NCBI RefSeq assembly: GCF_003119195.2
Contig: NZ_CP022254.1
Location: 107,501 to 171,500, forward strand
Length of the DNA stretch: 64,000 nucleotides
Reading direction: 5' to 3'
From: Azospirillum baldaniorum
Lineage (GTDB): Bacteria; Pseudomonadota; Alphaproteobacteria; Azospirillales; Azospirillaceae
Of the stretch, positions 1-9,990 are shown in pieces. The notes under the pieces are model-generated. The model worked only from the letters and a program-made list of their open reading frames with translations, did not search any database and was not told the DNA's origin. Position 1 is the first letter of the stretch. Every line of letters starts with the position of its first letter. A program made the translations under genes and the position numbers.

Positions 1-882
<882 letters not shown>

Positions 883-1008
883 TCCCAGCAGGCGGCCCGC
901 GCGCAGCGGCAAGCCCTGGGCGCATGAGCCAACACCGCAAGAATGCAAAACGTCCTCGATCAACGCCCCCTCTGCCGTCCAATCCGGATGGTTCGCGTGT
1001 GCCTTGGT

Positions 1009-1127
1009 GACCTGGTGGTCATGGCGAGGCTCCCAACACCCGATCCCATTCCGAACTCGGCCGTGAAACGCCTCAGCGCCGATGGTACTGCGTCTTAAGA
1101 CGTGGGAGAGTAGGTCGCCGCCAGGTC
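1009..1127 (+). rRNA. rrf: 5S ribosomal RNA
   Basis: The gene begins with CCTGGTGGTCATGGCG and ends with the complementary GCCGCCAGG, which together form helix I. The conserved loop segment CCCGATCCCATTCCGAACTCGG sits in the middle (about 1040-1061). It lies about 126 bases after the estimated 23S end. The ends are set from helix I pairing and may be off by a few bases. Confidence 0.93.
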
Positions 1128-1226
1128 ACCACGGCACACGCCAAACCACCACGGACGTGGACGCAGAAGGCTTCCAGCACACTTGACAATCGTCGTCGCA
1201 CTGCCGGTTCCCAGCAGCCCAACACC

Positions 1227-1304
<78 letters not shown>

Positions 1305-1318
1305 ATCACCTGTTCGCC

Positions 1319-1349
1319 AAGGCCGGCCCCGGAGACGGGGTCGGCCTTT
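1319..1349 (+). terminator. Intrinsic terminator of the rrn operon
   Basis: A 13-pair stem (1319-1331 with 1336-1348, one GU pair) closes a GAGA loop and is followed by a short T-rich stretch. It starts 16 bases after the tRNA CCA end, so it probably ends the rRNA-tRNA transcript. Confidence 0.8.
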
Positions 1350-1383
1350 CGCGTTTCCAGGCCACGGATCCGGGCAAGGCCCC

Positions 1384-1706
1384 TCATCGAGCCGCTTCCC
1401 ACGCTGCGCAGCCCGCGACGCGACAGGGGCTGGCTCCGGAACGCCTCTCCGATCCGAAGCCGGATTCCGTTCCTTGCCAGCGGTAGCGCAGACCGGCGCT
1501 CAGCGTGTGGCCGGTGGCGTCCCGGCGCAGGTCGGCGTTATAGCTGCCGTAAGCATGGAACCGGTCGCCCAACTCCGCCGGCAAGCCTGACCGTGCTTTC
1601 CGCCCGTCACCGCGAACTGGGCCAGCGCCGGGCTGGACGCGAACAGCAGAAGGCCCACGCAACCGTGCAGCACCGCGGTTGCCAAGAGCCCCTGTCGTGT
1701 CGGCAT
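1384..1706 (-). pseudogene. Remnant of a secreted outer-membrane / autotransporter-type protein
   Basis: Reading from an ATG at 1706 on the minus strand there is a good Sec signal peptide (MPTRQGLLATAV..., hydrophobic core, ALAQ cleavage site). The frame is then lost near 1600, and a different frame carries LGDRFHAYGSYNADL and SAGLRYRW. This resembles the last beta strands of an autotransporter or porin barrel, which normally end in an aromatic residue. Signal peptide and C-terminal strands are joined directly with no passenger or barrel body. I read this as a deletion remnant with a frameshift. The rest of the gap up to 2009 shows nothing else I can identify. Confidence 0.45.
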
Positions 1707-2009
1707 GGGCACGCTCCCTGTCATGACGCGATGCTGTGATGGCGGATGTCTTGCGGGCGGAATGGAGCCGCGAGTGATGGCGGCCTTGCGTGACCGTTCG
1801 GTGATGACTGGAGACGCGAACGGACGCGGGAACCGGCCTGGCGGCGGCTCTGCCACAGCCGGGTATTATTGCGGGTTCGGTGGTTGTCAGCGGGCCGTTA
1901 CCCACCAATGTGAACGGCAGCCGGGCGGTTCCATGACCGCCCACTTCCCACCCGGCATGCCCGCCGTTCGACACTCCATCAAGGAGGCGGCCCAAGAGGC
2001 CGAAATTAT

Positions 2010-3428
2010 ATGCGTCGTCACCGCCGCGCGAAGATCGTTGCCACGGTCGGTCCCGCCAGCAACACGCCTGAGATGCTGAAGCGGCTGTTCCTGGCCGGCG
2101 TCGATACCTTCCGCCTGAATTTCAGCCACGGAACGCACGAGGATCACGCCAAGGTTCACGCCGCCATCCGCGCGCTGGAGGCCGAGATGGGCCGTCCCAT
2201 CGGCATCCTTCAGGACCTGCAGGGACCGAAGATCCGCGTCGGCACCATCCGTGACGGCAAGATCACCGTCGCCGCCGGCGAATCGATCCGCTTCGTCCTG
2301 TCCGGCGCCGACGGCGACAAGACCGCGATCCCGCTGCCCCATCCGGAAATCTTCGCCGCGGTGATGCCGGGCCACAATCTGCTGATCGACGACGGGCGCG
2401 TCCGCGTCGCCGTGACCGGGCTGGGCGACGATTACATCGACGCCAAGGTGGTGATCGGCGGGACCATCTCCAACCGCAAGGGCGTCAACCTGCCCGACAC
2501 GGTGCTGGAGCTGTCGCCGCTGACCGCCAAGGACCGCGTCGACCTCGCCTTCGGTCTGGAACTGGGCGTCGACTGGGTGGCGATGTCCTTCGTGCAGAAG
2601 CCGGCGGACCTGCTGGAGGCCCGCGGGCTGATCGGCGACCGCGCCGGGCTGATGTCGAAGATCGAGAAGCCGGCGGCGCTCGACCGCATCGACGACATCA
2701 TCCGCCTGTCGGACTCGGTGATGGTTGCCCGCGGCGACCTGGGCGTCGAGATCCCGCACGAGGAGGTGCCGGGCCGCCAGAAGGAGCTGGTGCGCGCCTG
2801 CCGCCTCGCCGTGAAGCCGGTGATCGTGGCGACGCAGATGCTCGACTCCATGGTCAACGCGCCGACCCCGACGCGGGCCGAGGCGTCCGACGTGGCGACC
2901 GCCATCTATGATGGCGCCGACGCGGTGATGCTGTCGGCGGAATCGGCCAGCGGCGCCTTCCCGGTGGAGGCCGTGGAGATGATGGACCGCATCATCCGCA
3001 GCACCGAGCAGCACAAGCTCTACCGCTCGATCATCGACGCGTCCGACCCCGGCGAGGAGCAGACCGCGCCCCACGCGGTGGCCGCCGCCGCCGCCGATCT
3101 GGCCGAGGTGATCCACGCCTCGACCATCGTCGCCTACACCTCCAGCGGCACCACGGCCGCCCGCATCGCCCGGCGCCGCCCGGCGGTGCCGATCCTGGCG
3201 ATCACGCCGCACGCCGCGGTGTCGCGCCGCCTGTCCCTGCTCTGGGGCGCGCACAGCGTCCTGTCCGCCGACATCCACACCTACGAGGAGATGGTCGAGC
3301 GGGCGCTGGGCTTCGCCAAGGAGGAGGGCTTCGCCAAGCCCAACGACCAGATGGTCGTGGTTGCCGGCATTCCCTTCGCCAAGGCGGGGACCACCAACAA
3401 CCTGCGCGTGGTGCAGGTCGAGGGGTAA
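2010..3428 (+). CDS. pyk: Pyruvate kinase
   Basis: Encodes 472 residues, normal for bacterial pyruvate kinase, which converts phosphoenolpyruvate and ADP to pyruvate and ATP in lower glycolysis. The N-terminus reads AKIVATVGPAS, followed by the substrate-site motifs FRLNFSHG and DLQGPKIR. The catalytic segment MSKIEKPAALDRIDDII contains the active-site Lys, and metal ligands lie in VARGDLGVEIP. The C-terminal allosteric domain ends the protein. A purine-rich AGAGG at 1995-1999 precedes the ATG by about ten bases. The gene stands alone and faces the aldo/keto reductase across a hairpin-rich spacer. Confidence 0.97.
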   Translation: MRRHRRAKIVATVGPASNTPEMLKRLFLAGVDTFRLNFSHGTHEDHAKVHAAIRALEAEMGRPIGILQDLQGPKIRVGTIRDGKITVAAGESIRFVLSGADGDKTAIPLPHPEIFAAVMPGHNLLIDDGRVRVAVTGLGDDYIDAKVVIGGTISNRKGVNLPDTVLELSPLTAKDRVDLAFGLELGVDWVAMSFVQKPADLLEARGLIGDRAGLMSKIEKPAALDRIDDIIRLSDSVMVARGDLGVEIPHEEVPGRQKELVRACRLAVKPVIVATQMLDSMVNAPTPTRAEASDVATAIYDGADAVMLSAESASGAFPVEAVEMMDRIIRSTEQHKLYRSIIDASDPGEEQTAPHAVAAAAADLAEVIHASTIVAYTSSGTTAARIARRRPAVPILAITPHAAVSRRLSLLWGAHSVLSADIHTYEEMVERALGFAKEEGFAKPNDQMVVVAGIPFAKAGTTNNLRVVQVEG

Positions 3429-3448
3429 GGCGCGGGCGGCGGTTGCCC

Positions 3449-3588
3449 TCTCGCTAACCCTCCCCCGCTCTCGGCGGACCAAAGGTCCGCCTGCCGCGTC
3501 AGCGCAAACCTCTGGTTTGCGCGAGAGCTTCGCAGGGGAGGGGACAAATCTCCCTCTCCCGCGAAAGCGGGGGAGGGCCGGGGTGGGG
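3449..3588. repeat. Compound palindromic intergenic element (REP-like)
   Basis: Between two convergent genes lie three stacked hairpins: an 8-pair stem at 3473-3480/3484-3491, a 9-pair stem at 3502-3510/3514-3522, and an imperfect CCTCTCCCGC/GCGGGGGAGG stem near 3553-3577. Flanking CCCTCCCCC and GGGGAGGGG tracts also pair. The same CCCTCTCCCGC theme recurs at 14622-14761. It may act as a bidirectional terminator for pyk and the reductase gene. Confidence 0.6.
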
Positions 3589-3595
3589 GCAAACC

Positions 3596-4597
3596 TTACC
3601 GCTGCCTGTACGTCTCGCTGTCCATATGGACGAGCTGCGCCGCCGGGTAGCGTTCGCCCGCCGCGGCGCCGGGCGGCAGGGCTTCGGCCAGCTGCGCCAG
3701 ATCCTCCGCCGACAGGGTGAGATCCAGGGCGCCCAGCGCCTCGGCCAGACGGTCGCGGCGGCGGGCGCCGACCAGCGGGACGATGTCGCGGCCCTGCGCC
3801 GCCACCCAGGCGATGGCGACCTGGGCCACCGAGCCGCCGATGCGCTGGGCGATCTCGCGCAGACGCTCGACCAGCGCCAAGTTCCGGTCCAGATTCTCGC
3901 CCTGGAAGCGCGGGCTGCGGCTGCGGAAATCCTGGCCCGTCCGGTCCTTGCTCCAGTGGCCGCTGATCAGGCCGCGCGACAGCACGCCGTAGGCGGTGAC
4001 GCCGATGCCAAGCTCCCGGCAGGTGGGCAGGATGGCCTCCTCGATCCCTCGGGAGATCAGGGAGTACTCGATCTGCAGATCGCTGATCGGGTGCACCGCG
4101 GCGGCGCGGCGGATGGTGTCCGGGCCGACCTCCGACAGGCCGATGTGGCGGATGTAGCCGGCCTTCACCATGTCGGCCATGGCGCCGACCGTGTCCTCAA
4201 TGGGGACGCTCGGGTCGAGCCGCGCCGGGCGGTAGATGTCGATGTGGTCCACCCCCAGCCGGCGCAGCGAGTAGGTCAGGAAGTTCTTCACCGCCGCCGG
4301 GCGGGAATCGTAGCCGTTCCAGCCCATCTGCGGATCGCGCAGGGCGCCGAACTTGACGCTGATGAGCAGCCCGTCGCGGTCACGCCCGCGCAGGGCGTCG
4401 CGGATGAGCAGTTCATTGTGCCCCATGCCGTAGAAGTCGCCGGTGTCGAGCAGGGTGATCCCGGCGTCGAGCGCCGCGTGGATCGTGGCGATGCTCTCCT
4501 CCTGGTCGGCGGGGCCGTAGAAGTCCGACATGCCCATGCAGCCGAGACCGATGACCGAGCTGACGGGGCCGGCGGCCCCGAGTGTGCGCTGTTCCAT
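3596..4597 (-). CDS. Aldo/keto reductase
   Basis: Encodes about 333 residues of a TIM-barrel NAD(P)H-dependent aldo/keto reductase. The start MEQRTLGAAGP and early GLGCMGMSDFYG are typical. Asp and Tyr of the catalytic tetrad are in LLDTGDFYG, and the Lys is in ISVKFG. Where most members have the fourth residue, His, this one reads DIYRPARLD, a variant I recall from a bacterial subfamily. The cofactor end GIAWVAAQG...VPLVGARR follows. The ATG at 4597 fits the family N-terminus; upstream in-frame codons run into the divergent LysR gene. That regulator probably controls it. The substrate is unknown. Confidence 0.92.
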   Translation of the reverse strand: MEQRTLGAAGPVSSVIGLGCMGMSDFYGPADQEESIATIHAALDAGITLLDTGDFYGMGHNELLIRDALRGRDRDGLLISVKFGALRDPQMGWNGYDSRPAAVKNFLTYSLRRLGVDHIDIYRPARLDPSVPIEDTVGAMADMVKAGYIRHIGLSEVGPDTIRRAAAVHPISDLQIEYSLISRGIEEAILPTCRELGIGVTAYGVLSRGLISGHWSKDRTGQDFRSRSPRFQGENLDRNLALVERLREIAQRIGGSVAQVAIAWVAAQGRDIVPLVGARRRDRLAEALGALDLTLSAEDLAQLAEALPPGAAAGERYPAAQLVHMDSETYRQR

Positions 4598-4747
4598 GTT
4601 CCTGATCCTCTCCGTCCGTCGCGGCGCCGTTCCAGCGCCGCCTTGCCCTGAATGATGACCCGGGGATGATGACCCGGCGCCATTGACCCGATAAGCTGGA
4701 CAATGCCGAATGGGCTGTTCATTGCATCGAACAATCGGAATCTGGGA

Positions 4748-5656
4748 ATGGACGACACCGACCTGCGCGACCTGCAAGCCTTCGCCGCCGTCGCCCGCCA
4801 TCGCAGCTTCCGCCGCGCGGCGCTGGAGCAGCGGGTGTCCGTCTCCAGCCTCAGCCAGCGGATGCGGGAGTTGGAGGAGCATCTCGGCGTCCGCCTGCTG
4901 AACCGCACGACCCGCAGCGTCGCCCCGACCGAGGCCGGGGAGCAGCTTCTCCGCCGTCTGGAGCCGGCGCTGGGCGAGGTGGCCGGCGCCCTGTCCGACC
5001 TGCGGGAGCGGCAGGGGCGTCCGGCGGGGCGGCTGCGCATCAACGCGCCGGCCCCGGCGGTCGATCTCGTGCTGGCCCCGATGGTCACGCCCTTCCTGAC
5101 CCGCTTTCCGGATGTGGAACTGGAAATCACCGTGGACATCGCCCTGATCGACATCGTGGCGCAGGGCTACGACGCGGGCGTGCGCTACGAGGAACATCTG
5201 GCGCAGGACATGGTCGCGGTGCCGCTCGGCCCGCCGCAGCGCTTCGTGCTGTGCGCCGCGCCGTCCGTGCTCGACCGTTTCGGGGTGCCGGAACGGCCCG
5301 AGGACCTCCTGGGCAAGCCGAGCGTCTCAACCGTGTATGCCAGCGGCGCCCACCCGCCCTGGGAGTTCGAGAAGGACGGCCGCATCGTGCGCATCCAGCC
5401 CGGCGGCCCCTTCCACGCCGGGCACACCGGAATCCAGCTGCGGGCGGCGCTGGACGGGTTGGGGTTCCTGATGACCTTCGATGAGTATGTGCGCGAGCAC
5501 ATCGCCGCCGGCCGTCTCGTCGCCGTGCTGGAGGACTGGAGCCAGAGCTTTCCCGGCCCCTTCCTCTACTACCCCTCGCGCCGCCAGCCCCCGGCGTCGT
5601 TGCGCGCCTTCCTCGACTTCCTCAAGGACTGGCGCCGTCAAGCCGCCACACCGTGA
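4748..5656 (+). CDS. LysR-family transcriptional regulator
   Basis: About 302 residues with the LysR layout. An N-terminal winged helix-turn-helix covers about 1-60 (DLQAFAAVARHRSF, VSSLSQRMRELEEHLGVRLLNRTTRS). A substrate-binding domain follows with the usual RLRINAP junction. The ATG at 4748 gives the standard MDDTDLRDLQAF start; an in-frame ATG at 4703 would add 15 atypical residues. It is divergent from the aldo/keto reductase gene with about 150 bases between them, the usual arrangement in which a LysR protein controls its neighbour. No clear T-N11-A operator was pinned down. Confidence 0.93.
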   Translation: MDDTDLRDLQAFAAVARHRSFRRAALEQRVSVSSLSQRMRELEEHLGVRLLNRTTRSVAPTEAGEQLLRRLEPALGEVAGALSDLRERQGRPAGRLRINAPAPAVDLVLAPMVTPFLTRFPDVELEITVDIALIDIVAQGYDAGVRYEEHLAQDMVAVPLGPPQRFVLCAAPSVLDRFGVPERPEDLLGKPSVSTVYASGAHPPWEFEKDGRIVRIQPGGPFHAGHTGIQLRAALDGLGFLMTFDEYVREHIAAGRLVAVLEDWSQSFPGPFLYYPSRRQPPASLRAFLDFLKDWRRQAATP

Positions 5657-5660
5657 GGCG

Positions 5661-6425
5661 TCAGATGGTGCAGAGGAAGCGGCGCTCGCCGCCCTCCAGG
5701 ACCAGCGCGGTCAGCCGGTTGGAGGCGTAGGCCCCGGTGTCGATGCCGATGCGGTTGGAGCGGATGTCCGGCTGCTCGACGATGGTGTGGCCGTGCACGA
5801 CGAGCTTGCCATGGTCGAGGTGGGAGGTCAGGAACTCCCGACGGATCCACAGCAGATCCTCGTCCCGCTGGCGGTGCAGCGGCAGGCCGGGACGGATGCC
5901 GGCGTGGACGAACAGATAGTCGCCGATGGCGACGCTGGAGCGCAGCCCGGCCAGGAAGGTCCGGTGATGCGGCGGCAGGGCGGCCGCGAAGCGCTGGCGG
6001 GCTTCGTCCACATGCTCCGGCGGGGCGCCTTCGACGGGGGCCGGAACGCCGTAGCTGGCCAACGTCGCCCGCCCGCCATACTCCAGCCAGTCCGGCCCGG
6101 CCTCCGGCTTCTCGATGAAGTCCATCATCGCGGCCTCGTGGTTGCCGCGCAGGTGGATGGCGCCGAAGCCGGGCAAAGGCTCGCGGCACAGCCGTTCGAT
6201 GACCATCGCGGAGTCCGGACCGCGGTCCACATAGTCGCCGAGAAAGACCAGATACTTGACGAGGTCAGCGCCGCTCGCCGCGTCGCGGTCGATCTGCGCC
6301 AGCAACTGCTCAAGCAGATCCAGGCGTCCGTGGATGTCGCCCACCGCGTAGACGCGCACGCCCCGCGGCACATGGCTCGCGACGGGCTCCGGGTCCGACC
6401 ACAGTTTGCGCGCAAAGCCGAACAC
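5661..6425 (-). CDS. Serine/threonine-type metallophosphatase (PPP family)
   Basis: About 254 residues with all metal-binding motifs of the phosphoprotein phosphatase family in order: VGDIHGRLD, LGDYVDRGP, LRGNHE and, near the end, VVHGHT followed by GIDTGA. These bind two metals for phosphoester hydrolysis. The substrate may be a phosphoprotein or a dinucleotide polyphosphate; sequence alone does not decide. A GTG start at 6425 is chosen because GGAGGA lies about ten bases upstream on that strand. An ATG at 6563 would add about 46 unconserved residues. Its 3' end sits four bases from the LysR stop. Confidence 0.88.
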   Translation of the reverse strand: MFGFARKLWSDPEPVASHVPRGVRVYAVGDIHGRLDLLEQLLAQIDRDAASGADLVKYLVFLGDYVDRGPDSAMVIERLCREPLPGFGAIHLRGNHEAAMMDFIEKPEAGPDWLEYGGRATLASYGVPAPVEGAPPEHVDEARQRFAAALPPHHRTFLAGLRSSVAIGDYLFVHAGIRPGLPLHRQRDEDLLWIRREFLTSHLDHGKLVVHGHTIVEQPDIRSNRIGIDTGAYASNRLTALVLEGGERRFLCTI

Positions 6426-6624
6426 GCTCCGCTCTCCTCCGTCTTCGATGGGTGGGTCCTGCCTTGACAGGATGGGGATGACGGCGAGCGCTCTCAAGTC
6501 GGACAGCCGATTGCCCGGAACGCCTTCACCGAATTCATCCTCATGGGGCGAGTCGGACGGCAAAGAGTGGGTGCGGTCAAGCGGCCGGAATGGGTACCCC
6601 GGACGGCGTTCCTTGGCGGCGCCG

Positions 6625-7314
6625 TCAGGAACCGGGCATGGCCCGGTCCAGCGCCTCCAGCAGGCCGCCCAGCCGGAACTCCACGGTCCGCCGGTCGAGC
6701 CGTGGCCAGTGATAGACCTGCGTCGCGCTGTTGGCCTGCTTTTGGAACTCCAGCCGCAGCGGGCGGTCCGAGCGGATCAGCGGCATCAGGCGCTCCATCG
6801 GGCCGCAGGTCAGGCCGATGCGCCGCGGCTCCTTGATGGCGGCGAAGCGCCTCAGCATCTCCGCCCCCGCGTCCTCGTCGGCGATGGCGCCCTCGGCCAC
6901 CTGACTCAGGAAGCGGTTGAATTCGGGCGGCCCCCCTTCCGACCCCGTGTCGGGCTGGCCTGCTCCATCGAGCGCATCGGCGAGGTCGGAAAGCTGTCGC
7001 GGCGTGTAGAAACGCTGCGGCGGGGCGCCGTCCACCGCCAGGGCAATCGGGTGGGCGAGCGCGATGGGCTCGTCGAACACGATGTAGAGGGAGGTGCAGG
7101 CCGCGTCGCGCACCGCGCTGATGCTCAGCTCGCCGAGGCCGCCCCGGTTGTCGGGGAAGGGCTGGACGGCCGACACGGTGCAGCGCCGCCCGGCGCCCTC
7201 GCCGGCGCAGACGGTGTCGGAGACAATGTTGGAGACAGGGGCCTCCACGGCCAGGGCGGACGTGGCCGTTCCCAGCCCGGCCACCAACAGGAACAGCCCG
7301 ATCCGGCGCGTCAT
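6625..7314 (-). CDS. Secreted protein of unknown function
   Basis: I do not recognise the family. The 229-residue product starts with a clear Sec signal peptide (MTRRIGLFLLVAG..., cleavage near ALA-VEA at about residue 21). Four cysteines lie in the mature part and could form disulfides in the periplasm. The ATG at 7314 is preferred over one at 7341 because GGAGGA lies between them at a proper distance. A periplasmic role is inferred from the signal peptide only. Confidence 0.7.
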   Translation of the reverse strand: MTRRIGLFLLVAGLGTATSALAVEAPVSNIVSDTVCAGEGAGRRCTVSAVQPFPDNRGGLGELSISAVRDAACTSLYIVFDEPIALAHPIALAVDGAPPQRFYTPRQLSDLADALDGAGQPDTGSEGGPPEFNRFLSQVAEGAIADEDAGAEMLRRFAAIKEPRRIGLTCGPMERLMPLIRSDRPLRLEFQKQANSATQVYHWPRLDRRTVEFRLGGLLEALDRAMPGS

Positions 7315-7502
7315 GGGCAAATGAATCCTCCTTCGGCGCATGATCTGAACGGGGACGCTACCAAGGCCGGGCTTTCGTCCTGGTTAATGGTCCGGCTCGA
7401 TGGGATGGTGCGAACGCCCGGCAATCCCACTTTGGTGCCGCGTTTTCGCCGGTCCGGACTCTGCTAGGATGTGGGAAAAGAAGGACAAGGGGGAGGGGCG
7501 CC

Positions 7503-9164
7503 ATGGACGAAAGCCCGATCCGCGTGCGCCGGTTTCGCGAGATCCTGCTGTGGCCGGTGCAGTTGATGCCGCTGAAGGAGGGCGCGCAGATCCAGAACCA
7601 TTGGGAATGGCTGGGCGGGCCGGGCTGCCCCTGGCAGGAGGTGGCGGACGAGTTCACCCAGGACCCCGCCGAATTCAGCGAGCGCCATTACAGCGAGTTT
7701 GTGTCCTTCCTGCCCTATGTCCAGCGCTTCCTCTATGGCGAGGGGGAAACGCGCGACCACCGGCCCGGCTATGGCGGCTCTCCGATCCGCGTCTTCCGGC
7801 GGCGCGACGTGGCGGCGCTGACGGTCACCCTGCGGCGGGGGCAGGCGCCGCTGCGTTTCTCCATTGCCCATGTCGATCTGCATTTCTTCCACGACGTTGA
7901 CGTGGCGATCCTCGTCGTCGAACTGTTCGGCGATAACCTGCCGCTGGACCGCGTGCAGGACACGCTGTTCCGGCTGGGACGCACCTATCCGCCCGCCTGG
8001 GAGCCGGACGGCAGCGCCGCGCAATGCCCGCACCGCGTCGAATGGATCGGCACCGACGGAGCCGTGCTCGCCGTTTCCGACTATGAGCGGAAGGCCGATT
8101 ACCTGTCCTTCGTGTGCCGCCATCGGGCGCCGCGCATCGCCGCCCACTGGTCGTTCCTTCTGCGTCCCCTGGTCCACCACCATTCGGAGGAGACCGGGCT
8201 GCTGCGCTACCGCCAGCTCGAATATCAGCGGATGCCGGCCATGGCCTATCTGTCGCTGGACGAGCCGGAACGGCTGGAACGGGCGGACTGGGTGCGGCTG
8301 GGCTTCGCCACGTCGCCCGGGCTGGGACCTCCTGAGGTGATGCCCTTCGCCCCGGCCTTCCTGGAGGGCTTCGAGCAGCGCTACTGCTACGACCGCTACT
8401 GGGACCCGCGGGCGCCCGGCGCCTGGACGCGCAGCCGCATCCTGTGCTGCGGCCATTCGCTGGTCATGGTGGGGCCGGAGGGCGATGCCTTCTTCACCGA
8501 TGCGGAAACCGGGCTGCTCGGCCAGTTCCGGCACCAGTATTTCCTGCTCGGGCTGGTCGTGCATTTCCACCGGGCGGCCCTGGTGATGCTGTCCGATCGG
8601 CTGGTGCTGGCGGTCAGCCAGCTCGACATCGGCACCGTGGAGTCGGTGAAGCGGTTCAAGCGCGACATCCGGCAGGTGTTCGAGATATTCCTGCGCTTCA
8701 CCCACCGCTACTGGTTCCACGAGCTGTCGATCCAGGGGCCGTTGCGCGACCTGTTCCGTCTGTGGGCCGGGCATCTCGGCACCGACCGCCTCTACGCCGA
8801 GGTGCGGGACGAGGTTCAGGACATGTCGGACTATTTGGACAGCGACGGGCTGCGGCGGCAGGCCAACACGGTGCTGCGGCTGACCGTGGTCACGGTGGTC
8901 AGCACCATCGGCACGCTGGTCACCGGCTTCCTCGGCATGAACCTGCTCGCCATGGCCGACGACCCGCTGCCGGCGCGCGTTCTGTTCTTCCTGTTCGTCC
9001 TGCTGGCGACGGTTGGCCTGATCGCCTTCAGCGTGATGCGCTCCAAGCGTCTGGCCGACTTCCTGGAAGCGCTGTCGGACGAACGGCTGCCGGGGCGGAG
9101 CAAGCTGGCACTGCTGGCGAAGGTGTGGGAGCGCCCGAGTCGCCGCGCCGGACCGCCCTTCTGA
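7503..9164 (+). CDS. CorA-like divalent cation transporter
   Basis: A 553-residue membrane protein. Two hydrophobic segments lie at the C-terminus (about 460-482 and 492-513), with the signature GFLGMN at the end of the first. GMN is the selectivity motif of the CorA Mg2+/Co2+ channel family, which works as a pentamer in the inner membrane. The N-terminal cytosolic part is about 450 residues, much longer than the roughly 260 of classical CorA, so this is a divergent long-form member and the ion is not certain. GGGGGAGGGG precedes the ATG. Confidence 0.85.
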   Translation: MDESPIRVRRFREILLWPVQLMPLKEGAQIQNHWEWLGGPGCPWQEVADEFTQDPAEFSERHYSEFVSFLPYVQRFLYGEGETRDHRPGYGGSPIRVFRRRDVAALTVTLRRGQAPLRFSIAHVDLHFFHDVDVAILVVELFGDNLPLDRVQDTLFRLGRTYPPAWEPDGSAAQCPHRVEWIGTDGAVLAVSDYERKADYLSFVCRHRAPRIAAHWSFLLRPLVHHHSEETGLLRYRQLEYQRMPAMAYLSLDEPERLERADWVRLGFATSPGLGPPEVMPFAPAFLEGFEQRYCYDRYWDPRAPGAWTRSRILCCGHSLVMVGPEGDAFFTDAETGLLGQFRHQYFLLGLVVHFHRAALVMLSDRLVLAVSQLDIGTVESVKRFKRDIRQVFEIFLRFTHRYWFHELSIQGPLRDLFRLWAGHLGTDRLYAEVRDEVQDMSDYLDSDGLRRQANTVLRLTVVTVVSTIGTLVTGFLGMNLLAMADDPLPARVLFFLFVLLATVGLIAFSVMRSKRLADFLEALSDERLPGRSKLALLAKVWERPSRRAGPPF

Positions 9165-9328
9165 GCGGGTGGAGGGCCGGTGGAAACGTGATTTGAGGAA
9201 AGACCGGAAGGGTAGGGCGTCGCTTCCCCGAATGGAGATGGCAGGCGCCAAAGAACAGGAGGGGGTCAGGAACCAGCCGGCCAAGCTCGCGTTCTTCTCA
9301 GCGAAAGCTCCACATTTGGGAGGACGTC

Positions 9329-9487
9329 ATGAGCATCGGCACCATTCTGCTCATCATTTTGATTCTCGTTCTAATCGGCGCGGTTCCGGCCTGGCCGCAC
9401 AGCCGCGGTTGGGGCTATGGCCCGAGCGGCATCCTCGGCGTGCTGCTGCTGGTCCTGATCGTGCTGCTGCTGATGGGCCGCATCTGA
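9329..9487 (+). CDS. DUF3309 small membrane protein
   Basis: A 52-residue protein with two hydrophobic helices (about 4-20 and 35-50) separated by the conserved loop WPHSRGWGYGPSG, the hallmark of DUF3309. Function is unknown; members are common in alphaproteobacteria and are predicted inner-membrane proteins. GGGAGGA lies just before the ATG. Confidence 0.88.
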   Translation: MSIGTILLIILILVLIGAVPAWPHSRGWGYGPSGILGVLLLVLIVLLLMGRI

Positions 9488-9517
9488 CGGGCAACCCCGT
9501 CCGGGCAATCCAACGCG

Positions 9518-9594
9518 CGGGCGCCGTTCCCGTTCCGCCACCGGCCTTTGGGCGTCACGCTCCGGGGCTGCGGCCGGGACGGGAACGGCGCCCG
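9518..9594. repeat. Perfect 16-bp inverted repeat between convergent small genes
   Basis: CGGGCGCCGTTCCCGT at 9518-9533 is perfectly complementary to 9579-9594, separated by 45 bases. It covers the 3' end of the minus-strand small membrane gene and the gap to the DUF3309 gene, and could form a stable stem in transcripts from either side. There is no T-run, so a protective or attenuating stem is as likely as a terminator. Confidence 0.6.
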
Positions 9595-9791
9595 TTGCGC
9601 ATGACGAACATCAGCCAGCCGATCGGCCCCAGAATCAGCACCATCACCACCCAGCCGGCCCGTGGGCCGAAGGGGCAGCGCGTGCCGGGCGGGGGACGCC
9701 ACGGGCCGCCGCGCCGTGACAGCATCACATGGAGGAGGGGCGCGCCGTAAAGGGCGAACAGGATCAGCCAGGGTGCGAAGTCTTGTGCCAT
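9555..9791 (-). CDS. Small two-helix membrane protein
   Basis: A 78-residue product with hydrophobic segments at about 6-24 (WLILFALYGAPLLHVML) and 47-64 (GWVVMVLILGPIGWLMFVM), joined by a Pro/Gly/Arg-rich loop. The second helix resembles the PLDc_N-type short membrane motif (GPIGWL), but the match is weak. Convergent with the DUF3309 gene. No function assigned. Confidence 0.6.
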   Translation of the reverse strand: MAQDFAPWLILFALYGAPLLHVMLSRRGGPWRPPPGTRCPFGPRAGWVVMVLILGPIGWLMFVMRNGRRSRPGRSPGA

Positions 9792-9990
9792 GGCGGCATG
9801 CTACCCCAGAACGGGTGGCGGCTCCCACCACGGAGCGTCGGGAACCGCGTCGTGGGCGCTTGTTCGATGATGTGTCCAAATGGTAATACCGCAACGCAGG
9901 AATGGACTTCATGCGTATGAGGCATGGTTGCGCCGCAACGTCGCGGGCGATTATCCTCAGCGGCGTCCGATATGCCGAAAGGCGGATATC

